Source of the DNA: Brachypodium distachyon
Lineage: Eukaryota; Streptophyta; Magnoliopsida; Poales; Poaceae
DNA length: 64,000 nucleotides
Direction: 5' to 3'
NCBI RefSeq assembly: GCF_000005505.3
Contig: NC_016134.3
Coordinates: 7,794,624 to 7,858,623 of the forward strand
Shown here: piece after piece, positions 34,318 to 45,608 of the stretch
How the letters are laid out: every line of letters begins with the position of its first letter
Position numbering within the stretch: position 1 is the first letter of the stretch
Translations under genes and position numbers: made by a program
Notes under the pieces: generated by a model
Databases searched by the model: none
Told to the model about the DNA's origin: nothing
Seen by the model: the letters and a program-made list of their open reading frames with translations, nothing else

Positions 34318-35314
34318 CAAGGGGCCAGTTGAGTAAAAAGTTCGTCACAGAGATGCAGAGGCCTTGATGGAGTGTGTTTGACCCGGACTTCTTTTTCGTT
34401 CAGCGATGGGAGTCTCTTGCTTCGGGCCGGACCACATGGCGCACGCACGGAGTCTTGTGATGCCAAGCGGTTCGCGCGTGGGACCGGCTGGGGACCCGGC
34501 ACGAGCCGAGGTTCGACTTGCTCGAAGTTGATTCGCCCAGGGACGACTCGGCCTCTTCTGTTCGTGACGGATCTGGTAAAATCACAGGTATGGAGGATGA
34601 CGCTGGGAGCGCAACGATGGAGACTTCGGTTGATGCAGCTTGGATTCGCTTCGCGATGGACAAATTCCACACACCACGTCGGAGCTGCCGCTATGCCGTG
34701 GTAGATCGCGATGTTGTTGATGTAGATCGCTGAGTTGCCGATCCATGATAATGAGGCCGACGAAATCGTGATTCCAGCACACGTCGATTCCCACAAACGG
34801 CGCCAATGACGAAGTTCCACTTCGGCAATGCCCATGTTGAGGAGCTTTGTGTTTAGGGAGAGCGACATGCGTGTGTGTTGGCGATCCCGTCTGCTAACAA
34901 GGACACAGGGGACACGATTTACCCAGGTTCGGGGCCCTCGATGAGGTAATACCCCTACGTCCTGCTTGTCTGATCTGGTATTGATGGAGAGATTACAAGT
35001 ATGCCGCGGAGGCTATGGTGTGTAGATGAGATCTCGCGAGTGCGTCTAGGCGGCTTCTACGAGGGACTGTGTCTCTCGGGGGAGAGGGAGTTGTCCTCCT
35101 TGGCTCTCCCTCTTGGTCCTTTATATATGCAGGAGGCCAGGTCTCGGGTAGAGTCCAAGTCGGTTACATCATGGAGATATACTATGTTTAAGTTTACTTA
35201 TCTTGACTCGCAAGATTAGGCATCAGGACTCCTGTAGTCGTAGTAGGCTCCCGAGTGGGCTTCATGGTGTGCCATAGTGGGTATGCCAAAGATGAGGACC
35301 CGAGTGGTCATAAC
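34318..35314 (-). mobile_element. Gypsy-type LTR element remnant B (leader plus 5' LTR, reverse strand)
   Basis: 34497-34806 is nearly identical to the leader and primer-binding region of remnant A (29088-29391). 34807-35314 is the matching LTR (about 508 bp). Leader sequence extends further left here (34318-34496) than in A. The LTR terminal TG is not visible on the right (CATAACTT instead of CATAACCA), so the tip is mutated or lost. Same reverse-strand orientation as A. Confidence 0.75.
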
Positions 35315-36600
35315 TTGCTCTCATCGACAAGAATTCGCACGCACGGTCTACCTGGTGGTAACTGCTGCTAGTTTCTACGCGAACTTCTCTAAATAATTTG
35401 AACTGACTTGCAAAAACTAGAATATTTCTGGTGAATCAAAACAACAAGCTCAGCTAGCCCAGCAAAGTTAGGATAGAGTTGCTAAGCAATAGCTTGGTCC
35501 AGCTACGAACCAAACGCACCCTTGGCTTCTACGCCCTTGGGGAGATTCTGGTGTAACACTTTTTATCTATACGAATATATTAAATTGGAGTTGGTGGTGA
35601 TGGTATGGGCGTCGGTGTCGTACGTCACTTTACCAAAATTACGGATATTCCACCGCTCACGACCAAAAATCAGCCCGAACAAAAATCCTGACCGACATCG
35701 ACCCGGCAAGCCTCCTGTCGGTTCCCATGGCACCCTTCCCCGACTTGCCTCCCCCGCCCACCGCCTCATCTCCCTAGCTCCCTCTTCCTTTGCCCAGCCA
35801 CCTCCTCATTGTCTCCACCGATGTCATCTCCCACGTCGGCCACTAGACCGAACTCTCGCCGCATCGCACCTCGTTGGCCTGTTCTGGCGCCACCTCCGTC
35901 CGCCGACCGGCGCCTCTCCTCCGGCTCACCGCACTCATGTTGCTCATCCCCCGCTGTCGTCACTATTTGTTTCCCTCAACGAGTTCGTTCAGTCCCGTTC
36001 TTTACTCTAGATCGGAAAAAAAGTCCCCCACCTACGCACAAGGATGTGCCTCCTCCACCCCTCTTGGATCAGATCGCATCCATCTCCAAACCAACCTCCC
36101 CTCCACGACCCCAAAACACATCCATCACCAAACCAACCTCCTCTCCTTGATACCAAAACGGTAAGGGGCTAAAGGGGTCTTGTCGGGCATTAATTAATGG
36201 CAGCGGTTTTCAAAGGAAGATCAAGATGATGGCAAACGAAGAATTTATGGGCAGTATCCGTTCGTCAATCAGTGAGGATTAGTTTTCCAAGTTTAATTCG
36301 GAGAGAAACGACCGAATTGGTGGGATTCAAACCCATAGCGCCATGGCTGCACTTGCGTCTGCGTGCCCTTCTCTGTTCGTGATCGTATGCCAGGAGGAAG
36401 ACGAAGAGAAGCCTTGTGCTGGGTTGTGCAGCGCTCGGCCAAGAGATGAGCCAGAGGGAGAGAGTTAGAGAGATGGGGTGGACACTTGCGATAGCATATA
36501 GCATAGCCTCACGGTAGATATACGCATGTTATTTGTTCTAAGCAGGTGTGTTCATGAAACGTCAAACTTTAAAATTCCGTAGCAACCCTTTGGTGTTTTT
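35315..36600. other. Unassigned intergenic DNA
   Basis: Contains a 162-codon frame (35522-36010) and overlapping Pro/Ser/Arg-rich frames in GC-rich DNA. They look like low-complexity translation, not a protein family. A T/A-rich stretch follows. No transposon ends or gene recognised. Confidence 0.4.
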
Positions 36601-36639
36601 TTGCTAGTTGATTAATAAAGGCCGTGTTTTGATAAAAAA

Positions 36640-38318
36640 AAAACCCTACGAAGTACACCGATTTTCTGTGTTCTGCGATTTTCATTTGTTTTTAAACGAT
36701 GCTGCGCTTCTTCGTTTCCCAGGCCAGCCGTCCAAATCCGCCTCCGGCGCCGGACTCGATGCCGACGGCCGCAAATTCTATCGCCGCATGCTTCTCCCCT
36801 GACCCTCGTGATTCCGTCTCCTCCTCCGGCCGGGACCCAAACCTAGCTCGGGTTCGCCCGGAGGCGTCCACGTACGCCGGCGAGCTCCGAGGCGGTTTCC
36901 CTCCTATGTGTCCTGCGCCCGGAGGGGCGGGGCGCGCTCCCCTCCGGCTCCAGCTTCACCGTCTGGTTATTCTTCCAGCTCTGTAGTTGTTGGACGCTTG
37001 GGCCTCCAATGTTTGCTTAATTTAGTTACCTTGGTATGTATTGTCGACATTGTTGCCCTGTGCTTCAGATTGGTCTGGGTAGGAGTTCTGATTTCCTTGC
37101 CTCATGCTTTATAAGTGATCCTACTTCTTTGTTTTGTTTACAGATATACTAGATTTTAACTTTCGGTTGCTTTTACGTTGTTAGTACTATTACTATGTCA
37201 TTAGGACATGAAAGTATTTCCCACCAAGAATATTGTTTGTAGAAAACTGCAAGTATGAATATTGAAATCAAGGGAGGGGTAATAGTTTACTCCTGAGCTA
37301 GTTTTTCTGTTGCTGCTTTACTACATGGTGTAGGGCACCACCACACTGCCAAACATCATCGTGTTATCTTTAGCACGAACTACTATGGAAATCTTTAGTT
37401 TTTTATAATCAATCTTTGGAGAAAGCAAAAATAGCAGCACATTGCTTCATGTTTCGGTAATGAATAAAGAGAAAGGGAAAAGGTGGCAGAGATAATCAAA
37501 TTAAAGGATCATCCTGTATGGAGGCACCAAGCAAATGGACCATGTGCCATTTGGAATGAGAGAGGAAGCAAATTGATGTGTTCACAGCCTAAGTTTTCAA
37601 AGCGTGCGTGCAGTTTCAGAGGGAAACCATTTACTGCTGCATAGCTTGCATTTCTTCTCTAATTCAGGGAATGCGCTAGCAGTACAGATTTCAAAACGAT
37701 CTACTCTTTCAATCTGGTCTCATCTACTGTCGAGGTATGCACTCACTATCTACTAACAAACACAAGCATCTCCTAGCTTCCTTTCAATGTGCCTCTTACT
37801 GTTGTAGCAAAAGTTTGCATAACCAGCACTATTGATTTACCATTGTGAAGCATAAATATAGCATGTTTACATAATTACATTGTTGTTGTGTATGTAGGAA
37901 CATGGCGGCGAGGTATTTTCATATGATGGGTTAGATTGGTTATGCTGCTGTCGTCCTCTCTCCGTCTACCATTATCTTCATATTATGGTTTAGCTTGATT
38001 ATGCTGCTGCTGTTCTATCTCTGTCTTCGATAAAGGGATTCAACATGAGTCGTCATTCATTGGTAATACTCTTGTGCATTTTACGTTGATGCATTCTGTT
38101 GTGCATTTCATGATTGTGTATGCTAGTTTGAGTCATATATGTCAGAAGACTAGAAGAACGCTAGACCACTATAATTATTTTCGCCTGTGAAGTCATGTAC
38201 AATTAATGATGTCACATCTCGTACTCCTAGTTGGTTTTTTTGTTTCCACTTTCCAATTGCATTTGATAATTTCCTGTACAGAAAACGAATTGACAGTGTG
38301 TTTCTCAGTTGTTTTTCT
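36640..38318 (+). promoter_or_regulatory. Probable promoter and 5' UTR exons of the NLR-like gene
   Basis: A GC-rich block at about 36690-36990 resembles a grass first exon/5' UTR. Plausible noncoding exons with good borders follow: TCTAATTCAG|GGAATGCGC near 37670 to CTGTCGAG|GTATGC near 37733, and GTATGTAG|GAACATGGCGGCGAG|GTATTT near 37898. These are inferred from splice consensus only; no frame connects them to the coding exon. Confidence 0.35.
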
Positions 38319-41300
38319 ATGCCTACAAGTTCATCTGATGCAACTCACCAAATATTAGCTCAGAAACTAAGTTCATTTCTTCAAAAGCAACCCCCAACTG
38401 GAACAGAAGAAATGCAAAGTATCCGGTGAAAACCACCTCTACGGTTTAAACTGTGAAAACTCCATCGAAAAAGTTCAAACAATTCTCAAAAAAATTACAT
38501 ATGTTAGAAAAGTGATGTTTTATATATGTGTAAAATTTCAAGTCCAAACTGAATTTCGTTTGGTAGCAGCGAAAAAAACAAATTCTGCAAGAATAGTGGT
38601 CTTTCAGTGTTTGACACTATTCATTGTAAATTTCTCTTTTTAATTCCTTCCAAATGCTTTTGATGTTGAACTTGAAATTTGGCAGGTTTGTAGAACATCA
38701 CACTCCCAACATATGGTAGTTTTGTAGAATTTTTTTTAAACTTTTAAACATGGTTTTTATGAAGTTTGCACGGTTTGCACCGAGTGGGGTTTTTCAGTGG
38801 ATACTTCGCCTAGTAACTTATCCACATGTTGTCAGTTGGTTCAACAAACTAAATTTGTAGACTTGTAAATGAACAGACCAGACATAACTAGCAAGACGAT
38901 AGACCAATAGACAATAATTAAATGCCTGAATATTTCTCACTGTAACTATGCCGCAGGTTAATGACTTGCTTTCTTGTTTTTGCTTCAGAAAATTTATGCT
39001 ACAGATGTTGATGAAGCTAGAGAGCATATATTTCAATGTGTTCGGAGAATGCCCCACAAGGCCATATATTTTGATGGTTGGAATGGATTTGGGGCATCTG
39101 TTGTCCTTAGATCCATAGCAGAAGTGCTTCCATCTAGGAGAACCACTCCAGAACTATGCTTTGACAGAGTAATTTACATAGATTGCTCAGAGTGCAAAAA
39201 TAGAAGAGCAATTCAGAGGGCAATTGCAGAGGAACTGAAACTTGACAGCTCAGTAGTGGGCATTCTAGATAGGCAAGATGAAGATGATGATTTTGGCGGA
39301 GTTGATACAGGCTCGAGGTATGAGATAGACACTGTTGGACAAGTGATATATCAAGCCTTGAAGAACAGCAAGTTTATGATGATATTTATTAATGGAAGTG
39401 ATGATGAGGTTGACATGGGTGCCTTTGGTATTCCTCCATTTACAAAATTCAGCAACAACACAATGATATGGACCTTCAAAAGAAGCTTCCTGACCATGCA
39501 CCGCCACCAATATGAGATAGAAGATAAGCTCAGACACACTACATTTTTCCTCTACTCCATATTAGTAACAAGTTCACAGTTTCAAGCAATACTTGGTGAA
39601 GAGGCTGCTACTATAGTTGCCCGCAATCCATCTATGCTGGGCATCGATCCAACAATGGTCATGGAATGTTGCCTCTACAAGTTATTTCTGCACTGTAATT
39701 TCCACCCCGCCACTAGATTTGATTGGGTTGCTCATGCTTCCAACTATTGGATATGCGACCGCATCATGCAATGGGACATAGCAAGGGATATTATTCATGC
39801 ATTGCATAGAGAGATAAATTGGAAGTGTGATAGTTCTTTGCTTGATGATGTGCTTCAGAAGTTCATGAAACAATTAAGTCCTCCCTTTTTGGTACTTAAA
39901 GATGATGATGTCTATGAAGAAGGGACATACCACTGGATTTCAGTCACATCAAGGAATACAAAAGTATGTGGCCTACAAACTATACCTGCAGACACATCAT
40001 CTTTCTTCTTGGCATTTGAAGGACCTTATTACCCATCAACATTGCAAAATGGTTTGTTTGAACATGCCAGCAAACTTGGTGTGTTAGTTCTCTATTGTAG
40101 TGTCTTCAATTTTGCATCACCTCCTTTCCTGAAGTGTCATAGCCTTAGGTTCCTTGGAGTGGACCGATGTGAAGATGGAAATACAGATGAGGGAGAGGAT
40201 CATATAGACTGGGCATGTTTGTATAGACTACAGGTGCTGGACCTACGTTACACAGACTGGAATGAAATCTTATCACAAGAAAGGATGGTTCTCATGACAG
40301 ACATCAGAGAGCTAAATATCGAGGGAGTCGACTGTTGGCAGTATGCAGCTCACCTACAAGGGTGTCTGCCTAACCTTCAAAGGCTCCGGATAATCAAACC
40401 AAGATGCAAAAGGCAGATCTCAAAGGATGTTGACAATTCCTTTGTAGATAAGACAAGGATGGAAATACTTGATTTGTCAGGCAACAGTGACATGAAAATT
40501 CTTCCAAGAAGCCTAGCAAAGGCAGGTAGCCTTCAGATGCTTGTGCTTGATGGTTGTGATGAGTTGGAAAAAGTTGTTCTGCCTGATGGGCTCCCCCCCT
40601 CACTCAATACCTTCAGCTTTGATGGCTATGGACCAGCTTCCCAATGGACACAGACTATTGAGCTACCTCCAAACCATTGTCGTCTGCCTACTGCAGTAGA
40701 TAATGAGAAGGATATCAGTGTTTCCAAGATCTCCCTCGCAGGTTGCACACAATTGGAGAACCTGTTCCTGCGTGGGCTACCCAATCTCGTGGAGCTAGAC
40801 CTTTCTGGAACTGCAATTAAAGTGCTTGACTTTGAAACTATGGTGGTGCACGTCCCAAGGCTCAAGCGACTGTTTCTAATAGGATGTGTGCACCTTCATG
40901 CTATAAAACCTTGGTGCAAGCGGGGTAACTCTGAAATGCTGCCCAACCTGGAGTTGTTGTGCATAGATACACGAGCTGGAATTGGGTGTTCTCGGCCATC
41001 TATCAACAAGAACAAATCCTTCAGTTTGCAGGTGCATGCTGTTGTTGAAGATGCAAGGCTTGCTCGGTCCCTTGAGTTTCTGATGGATTTTATGGGCGAC
41101 TGTGAGGATGTTTATTTTAATATCCATATCAACTCCTCACCTATGTATGCTGGGGTTTCTCAACTTGAAGCAAGCTGCAAGGGTAAGATTGGTGCCAGTG
41201 ATCAAGTGAGCATGCAGCAGCTGGTTCCAGCAGGTTGCTATGATGACGTCCTTAGCATGGTTGGCGATCCCCCAATCAGTGCCCCGACGCAGACCTTCAC

Positions 41301-42120
41301 GCAGCCTCCGACTGTGATGTTGGATCGACATATTGAGATTGCTCAAGGGAGCCGCTGTGTGGAGAGTGAACTGGATGGTTGTTTAGGTCAACTGATTGAT
41401 TACTTTACTGAATCCCTGCATGTGCACGATGTCTCAGTAAGTGCTATTATGCCTGAATTACATTGGGGGCGCGCCCTTAAGCACTGCTGCGTGGAGAGGT
41501 GTCCGAAGTTGGATCCTGTCTTCCCTTCCTACTCTGCATTTGATAGTCTGGAGACCTTGTGGGTGTCGGACCTCCTAATTGCCCGCTGGATTTGCAGTAA
41601 ACCAATTTCACGCTACCGCTCCTTGTTCAGAAATCTGCAGCACTTACACGTGAGCTCTTGCCCGAGCCTCCAGTTCGGGCTACCGGCAATGTTCTCCTTC
41701 CCCAGCTTGGAGACCCTCCATATCATCCACTGTGGTGACCTCAAGCACGTCTTCATACTGGATGAGAAGTGCCCGGAGGAAATAGCCGCCTATGGTGTGG
41801 CATTCCCGAAGCTGAGAACCATCTACCTGCACAACCTCCTGAAGCTGCAGCAGATATGCCAAGTCAAGATGGTGGCACCTGCACTTGAGTCCATCAAGAT
41901 CAGGGGATGTTCAGGCTTGCGCCGGCTGCCAGCTGTGGCGGCCCGGAGCCAACTCGAGAAGAAGCGTACAATTGAGATCGAGAAGGATATCTGGGACGCG
42001 CTAGAGTGGGATGGGGTGGAGGCTGGCCACCACCCCTGCCTCTTTGAGGCGCCCGTGCACTCGAGCTACTACAAGAAGAAACTGCCTCGGGTCTCCGTGC
42101 TCAGGTACTACGCGTGCTAA
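38319..42120 (+). CDS. Atypical NLR-like protein (degenerate NB-ARC plus LRR)
   Basis: The main exon runs from an acceptor TTGCTTCAG (to 38988) or CTACAG (to 39004) to TAA at 42120, about 1,040 codons without a stop. It opens with TDVDEAREHIFQCVRRMPHK, then a P-loop-like GWNGFGASV where the Walker A Gly-Lys-Thr is replaced, so no nucleotide-binding lysine. A kinase-2-like MMIFINGSDDEVD follows. The remainder is leucine-rich repeats (RVLDLRYTDWNEI-type, RMEILDLSGNSDMKILP, LRSLPNLVELDLSGTAIKVL-type), as in plant disease-resistance sensors. An upstream exon from ATG 38319 encodes MPTSSSDATHQILAQKLSSF and then LQKQPPTGTEEM. It is cut at its 3' end by a TIR element, so the start and first junction are uncertain. 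A GT at 38419 joined to 39005 stays in frame; a GT at 38426 joined to 38989 does not. Confidence 0.8.
38414..38810. mobile_element. TIR MITE at the exon/intron border of the NLR-like gene
   Basis: Left end GCAAAGTATCCGGTGAAAAC and, read from the other strand, right end GGCGAAGTATCCACTGAAAA are homologous. The match continues inward imperfectly for about 45 bp (CCTCTACGGTTTAAACTGTG versus CACTCGGTGCAAACCGTG). About 397 bp, noncoding. No certain target-site duplication, so the superfamily is unassigned. Confidence 0.7.
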
Positions 42121-44700
42121 TCATTCCATCATGCTCAAGTTGTATGCTACCACTTAACACCGATTCCTCCCCATGCTTTGCTTCTCTGTCTCTCTCGCAT
42201 CACGTAGGTGAATGCTTCTTCCCTCAAGACGTGTGAGTGATGGATGCTCCAGGTCGTGCTGCATGCTGCCGAATATGTTTGGTTTGTTTGTGCGCTTGCG
42301 TGGATTGTGCTAGCCTGTGGGTTGCTTGCAAGGTGCAACTATGGAAGGAAGATTTGCAGGTGTATTGGTGATGGATGGACGGATCGATCGCCTCTCACTG
42401 CTGTCCTTGTGTGAGGTATGAGCTTGTGGTGGTTCCTACTTTTGCGCCAGTGAATTAAAAAGGCGGCCAGGTCTGAGCCTGAGTGCACAGACCGTGCCGA
42501 TGAAGTGCTGCTTGTGATTGAAGCAGCTAGGTGTGCCTGCGGGCACCCACCTGACTGCATTCGTGTGTGGCTTTGGTGAGTGATTATTGTGCTTTTGGTG
42601 AGTAATTAGGCGCCAGCAGCCTGTGTATGGGTGTGATTCTCTTACGAGAACGTATTTGTGATGTATTTGAAGGAAAATGTAGCTGGTTCTGCCTGCGTGC
42701 TTGTTACATATGCTTTTGAAATAAGCAGCGGATGTACTTGTTTGCCGGTCGTTGCATTTACTTGGCTGTGTTTGAATTGTTGTGGTGCTTGCGAAGTTTG
42801 TTTACTGACATAGCCAGTACTACTGTTTGGTAATAGTATATGTCTGCTATGTGGAATTACGCTGTTATCTGTCAGTCTGGAGTGAAGAAACAACAGGTTT
42901 TCCAGCTGAATATTTGCTTCTCCAAGGGGACGAAACAGGCTACAGGCATGCGCATGAACGATGACACTTGCAGGCTAGTCTGCCAAAGAGAAACATAGCA
43001 AGCATTCCGATTGGCTCAACTGTAGGCAGCATACAAGAGCAGTGATCATCAACCTCACTGGATAGAAATTCTAGTTACAGGACGACAAGGACTCTAGAAC
43101 TACAGATAATGGAACTTGCTTTTCACCACAGCGTATCCATCATTTGGCAAAAGGAAAATTTCTTAATGTAAATAAACTTAATCAAGAATCAAGGTATTAA
43201 GAGTAGGTGTATCCAAGCCCTCGATGTGAGATGGATGTGAATCACTATATTTTTGACATTGGCCACACCTAGAACTGTACCCCAAATGTGATCTATAGGC
43301 CTATAGCGATGTCCCTGCCGTATGATGATCAGTAGAATGGTGTAGGTTTCCGCTAGCCAGCAGCTTAAATCGCAACCTGGACCTGAAACAGGTTATGCAA
43401 TTTTGAATCACTCTTTTGCTCCCTCATGTAATTCAGAAGAGAATTTGCATTGCATGTTTGTCTTTTTTTTGTGTGAATTGTTTTGCTGTACGTGGAGTGA
43501 GAGTGACATAGAATGATAGGTTGTATGAGTCCAAGGAACTTTATGCAGCCTAGGTATTGAGTTAACCAGAAGAATATATGCCCAGTGATCTGACCAATAG
43601 CTCTGACGAGTAACTGTATGAATTCAAGGAACTTTAACAAGTGGCGTGAGCAACTTGTTACCACAAGTTATGACGGAGATCGTGGCCATGAGTTCCTAGC
43701 TCCAGCAATACAACAAGTACAACTGAATCCCAATTCGACTAGCCAGCAGGTAACCCAATTTTTTATCCCCTGTGTTTTCCTAGCTTCCCCTGACCCTTAG
43801 CTCAGGTTATTTTTCCTCACTTCCCCGCCAGCGGCCAGCCACATGACGGCATACAGGCTGCATCCACTAGCCAAATCGGCAAATCAGCACAGATCGAGAG
43901 CAGTAGACGAACAGGTCGCCGTTCCCGCACACGAACAGCATAAATTGGCAGAAATCGGCAAATGAGGACAAACGGGCAGAAATCGAGAGAAGCGGAGACA
44001 GAGCGGGGGGCCGTCCCCGCAAACGAACAGCACCAGCGCCCCAAGAGAGCCGGCCGCCCCCGCCCGCTTCTTGCCTCGCCTGCCGCAGGAACTGAATCAA
44101 CCATGTACACACACCTCTACAGCAGGAAAACCACCACAGACGAACTACCGAACTGCGCATCATTTGCTCACCCGAATACAGTGACCCACTCCTCAGCATC
44201 TACCTTCCCTTCGCTTGCCGCCGGCTCCGTCCTAGCCGCCATCGTCGCCCGGGTTACCAACGACTGTGCCTCCGCGGTTGGAGGAGGGTGAGGAGTGCAA
44301 GCAAGGGCGAGAGCATGTCCTTGCGGGTGGGATCCACAACCCATCCATGGGGGGGACCCGGGGGCGGAGCAGGAGACCTGCCGCGGGAGCGATCCCATCA
44401 TGGCGAGCGGCGCGTGGGAAGGAGGAGGACGCGACGTGACCGGGAGGATATCAACGACGGTGGGGTCGGGAGAGAATTCGGGGTGGCGGCTTGGCGGAGG
44501 CGGAGGCGAAGCGAGAGGTGGCGCTGCGGTGCGGGATGGGAGGACGCGAGCACGGGGCGGCAGCCGGCAGGAAAGACGTGGAAATTGCAGAAAGGCCTAG
44601 TTTTTTTTTTTAGAAAACTTCAGTTCCCTCCGCAACTTGGGCTGCAGGTTGAATTAGCAAAACCTGAAGGGCTAAAGTGCAAAAGGGTAGCCTTCTTCCA
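42121..44700. other. NLR 3' flank and GC-rich spacer
   Basis: 42121-42900 probably holds the NLR 3' UTR. 43000-43800 is unremarkable AT-rich DNA. 43840-44580 is GC-rich with low-complexity repeats (for example ACGAACAGCA and CGGCAGAAATCGG-like blocks) and frames without motifs on both strands. It could be a short transcript or part of a transposon; no gene recognised. Confidence 0.4.
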
Positions 44701-45608
44701 TTTATTATTAGGGGTAGATTTGCTGCTTGGTTAGTTTGCCCAGCCCTCCCCATCTCCGAGCCAGCCCCCTCGCTCCGCGGATCTTCTTCCTCCTCGCGCG
44801 AGCGCCCGAGCCCCCTAGCTCGTCTTCCTCCTCGCTCGAGCGCCTCCACCGCAGGTTAATCTCCCCTTCGATTCTCTCGCTCCCGACCGTTTCTCCTCCC
44901 ATCACCCCACGAACGGATTCCGCCCTTTAGATCCCCGTTTCATAATCTTCCCCAATTCGTAACTGAGGCAAAAATCAAGGTAGGGCGGCCACCCTACCTT
45001 GCCCTACTGGGTCCTCCGCCCGTGGTAGTGATTATGTTAGTTCGTATTAGTTTATCTAATCCACTGGCACAACCAGCAGAAGTTATATGGTCTAAGCATT
45101 GGTTGTAGATCTGTTGATGGGAAAGGATGGTGGTTCTGTATCAAAGAACTTTCTAAATTTTGACCGCTAATATGCATGAAGATATTTGCATTCATATGAA
45201 ATATTGGTTGATTCCATCAAAAGTACTCCCATCATTTTGTTTCTCTTATAATTTTACATCTATCAGTTTTGATATATTGCTGTGGAAGTAATGGTCTTTC
45301 TTTTGCGGGAGAAAGTAATGGTCATATCTCATATGTTTGCATTTGGAGCAGTTTCATTGTCCAAATATATGTCCGAACCAAGGTAGTAATATTTGATATG
45401 TGTAGCATCTGAAAGCGGTTGGAGATCTGGTTGATTTACTACCTTTATAAACTGCTCATCGGTTTGATCGCGCAGCAAATTTTGTATTATAGGAAATAAT
45501 TCTCTCAGTCTCTCTACACATGCACGCACAGAGTGTGATGTTCAGTTCTGATAACCACATTGTCCTAACGTTCTGTCTAATTATACAGTTGTATTCTCGC
45601 TAAGCTTG
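44700..45608 (+). promoter_or_regulatory. PP2A-A 5' UTR with leader intron
   Basis: Pyrimidine-rich leader CTTCTTCCTCCTCGCGCGAG (about 44780) ends at a donor CCGCAG|GTTAATC near 44854. The acceptor TATACAG at about 45591 precedes the 17-nt UTR that leads to the ATG at 45609. The intron contains a short palindrome, AAGGTAGGG...CCCTACCTT, at about 44977-45000. Confidence 0.55.

Noticed and set aside
35522..36010. 162-codon plus-strand frame
   Set aside because: Pro/Ser/His-rich translation of GC-rich DNA with several overlapping frames; no splice context or motif.
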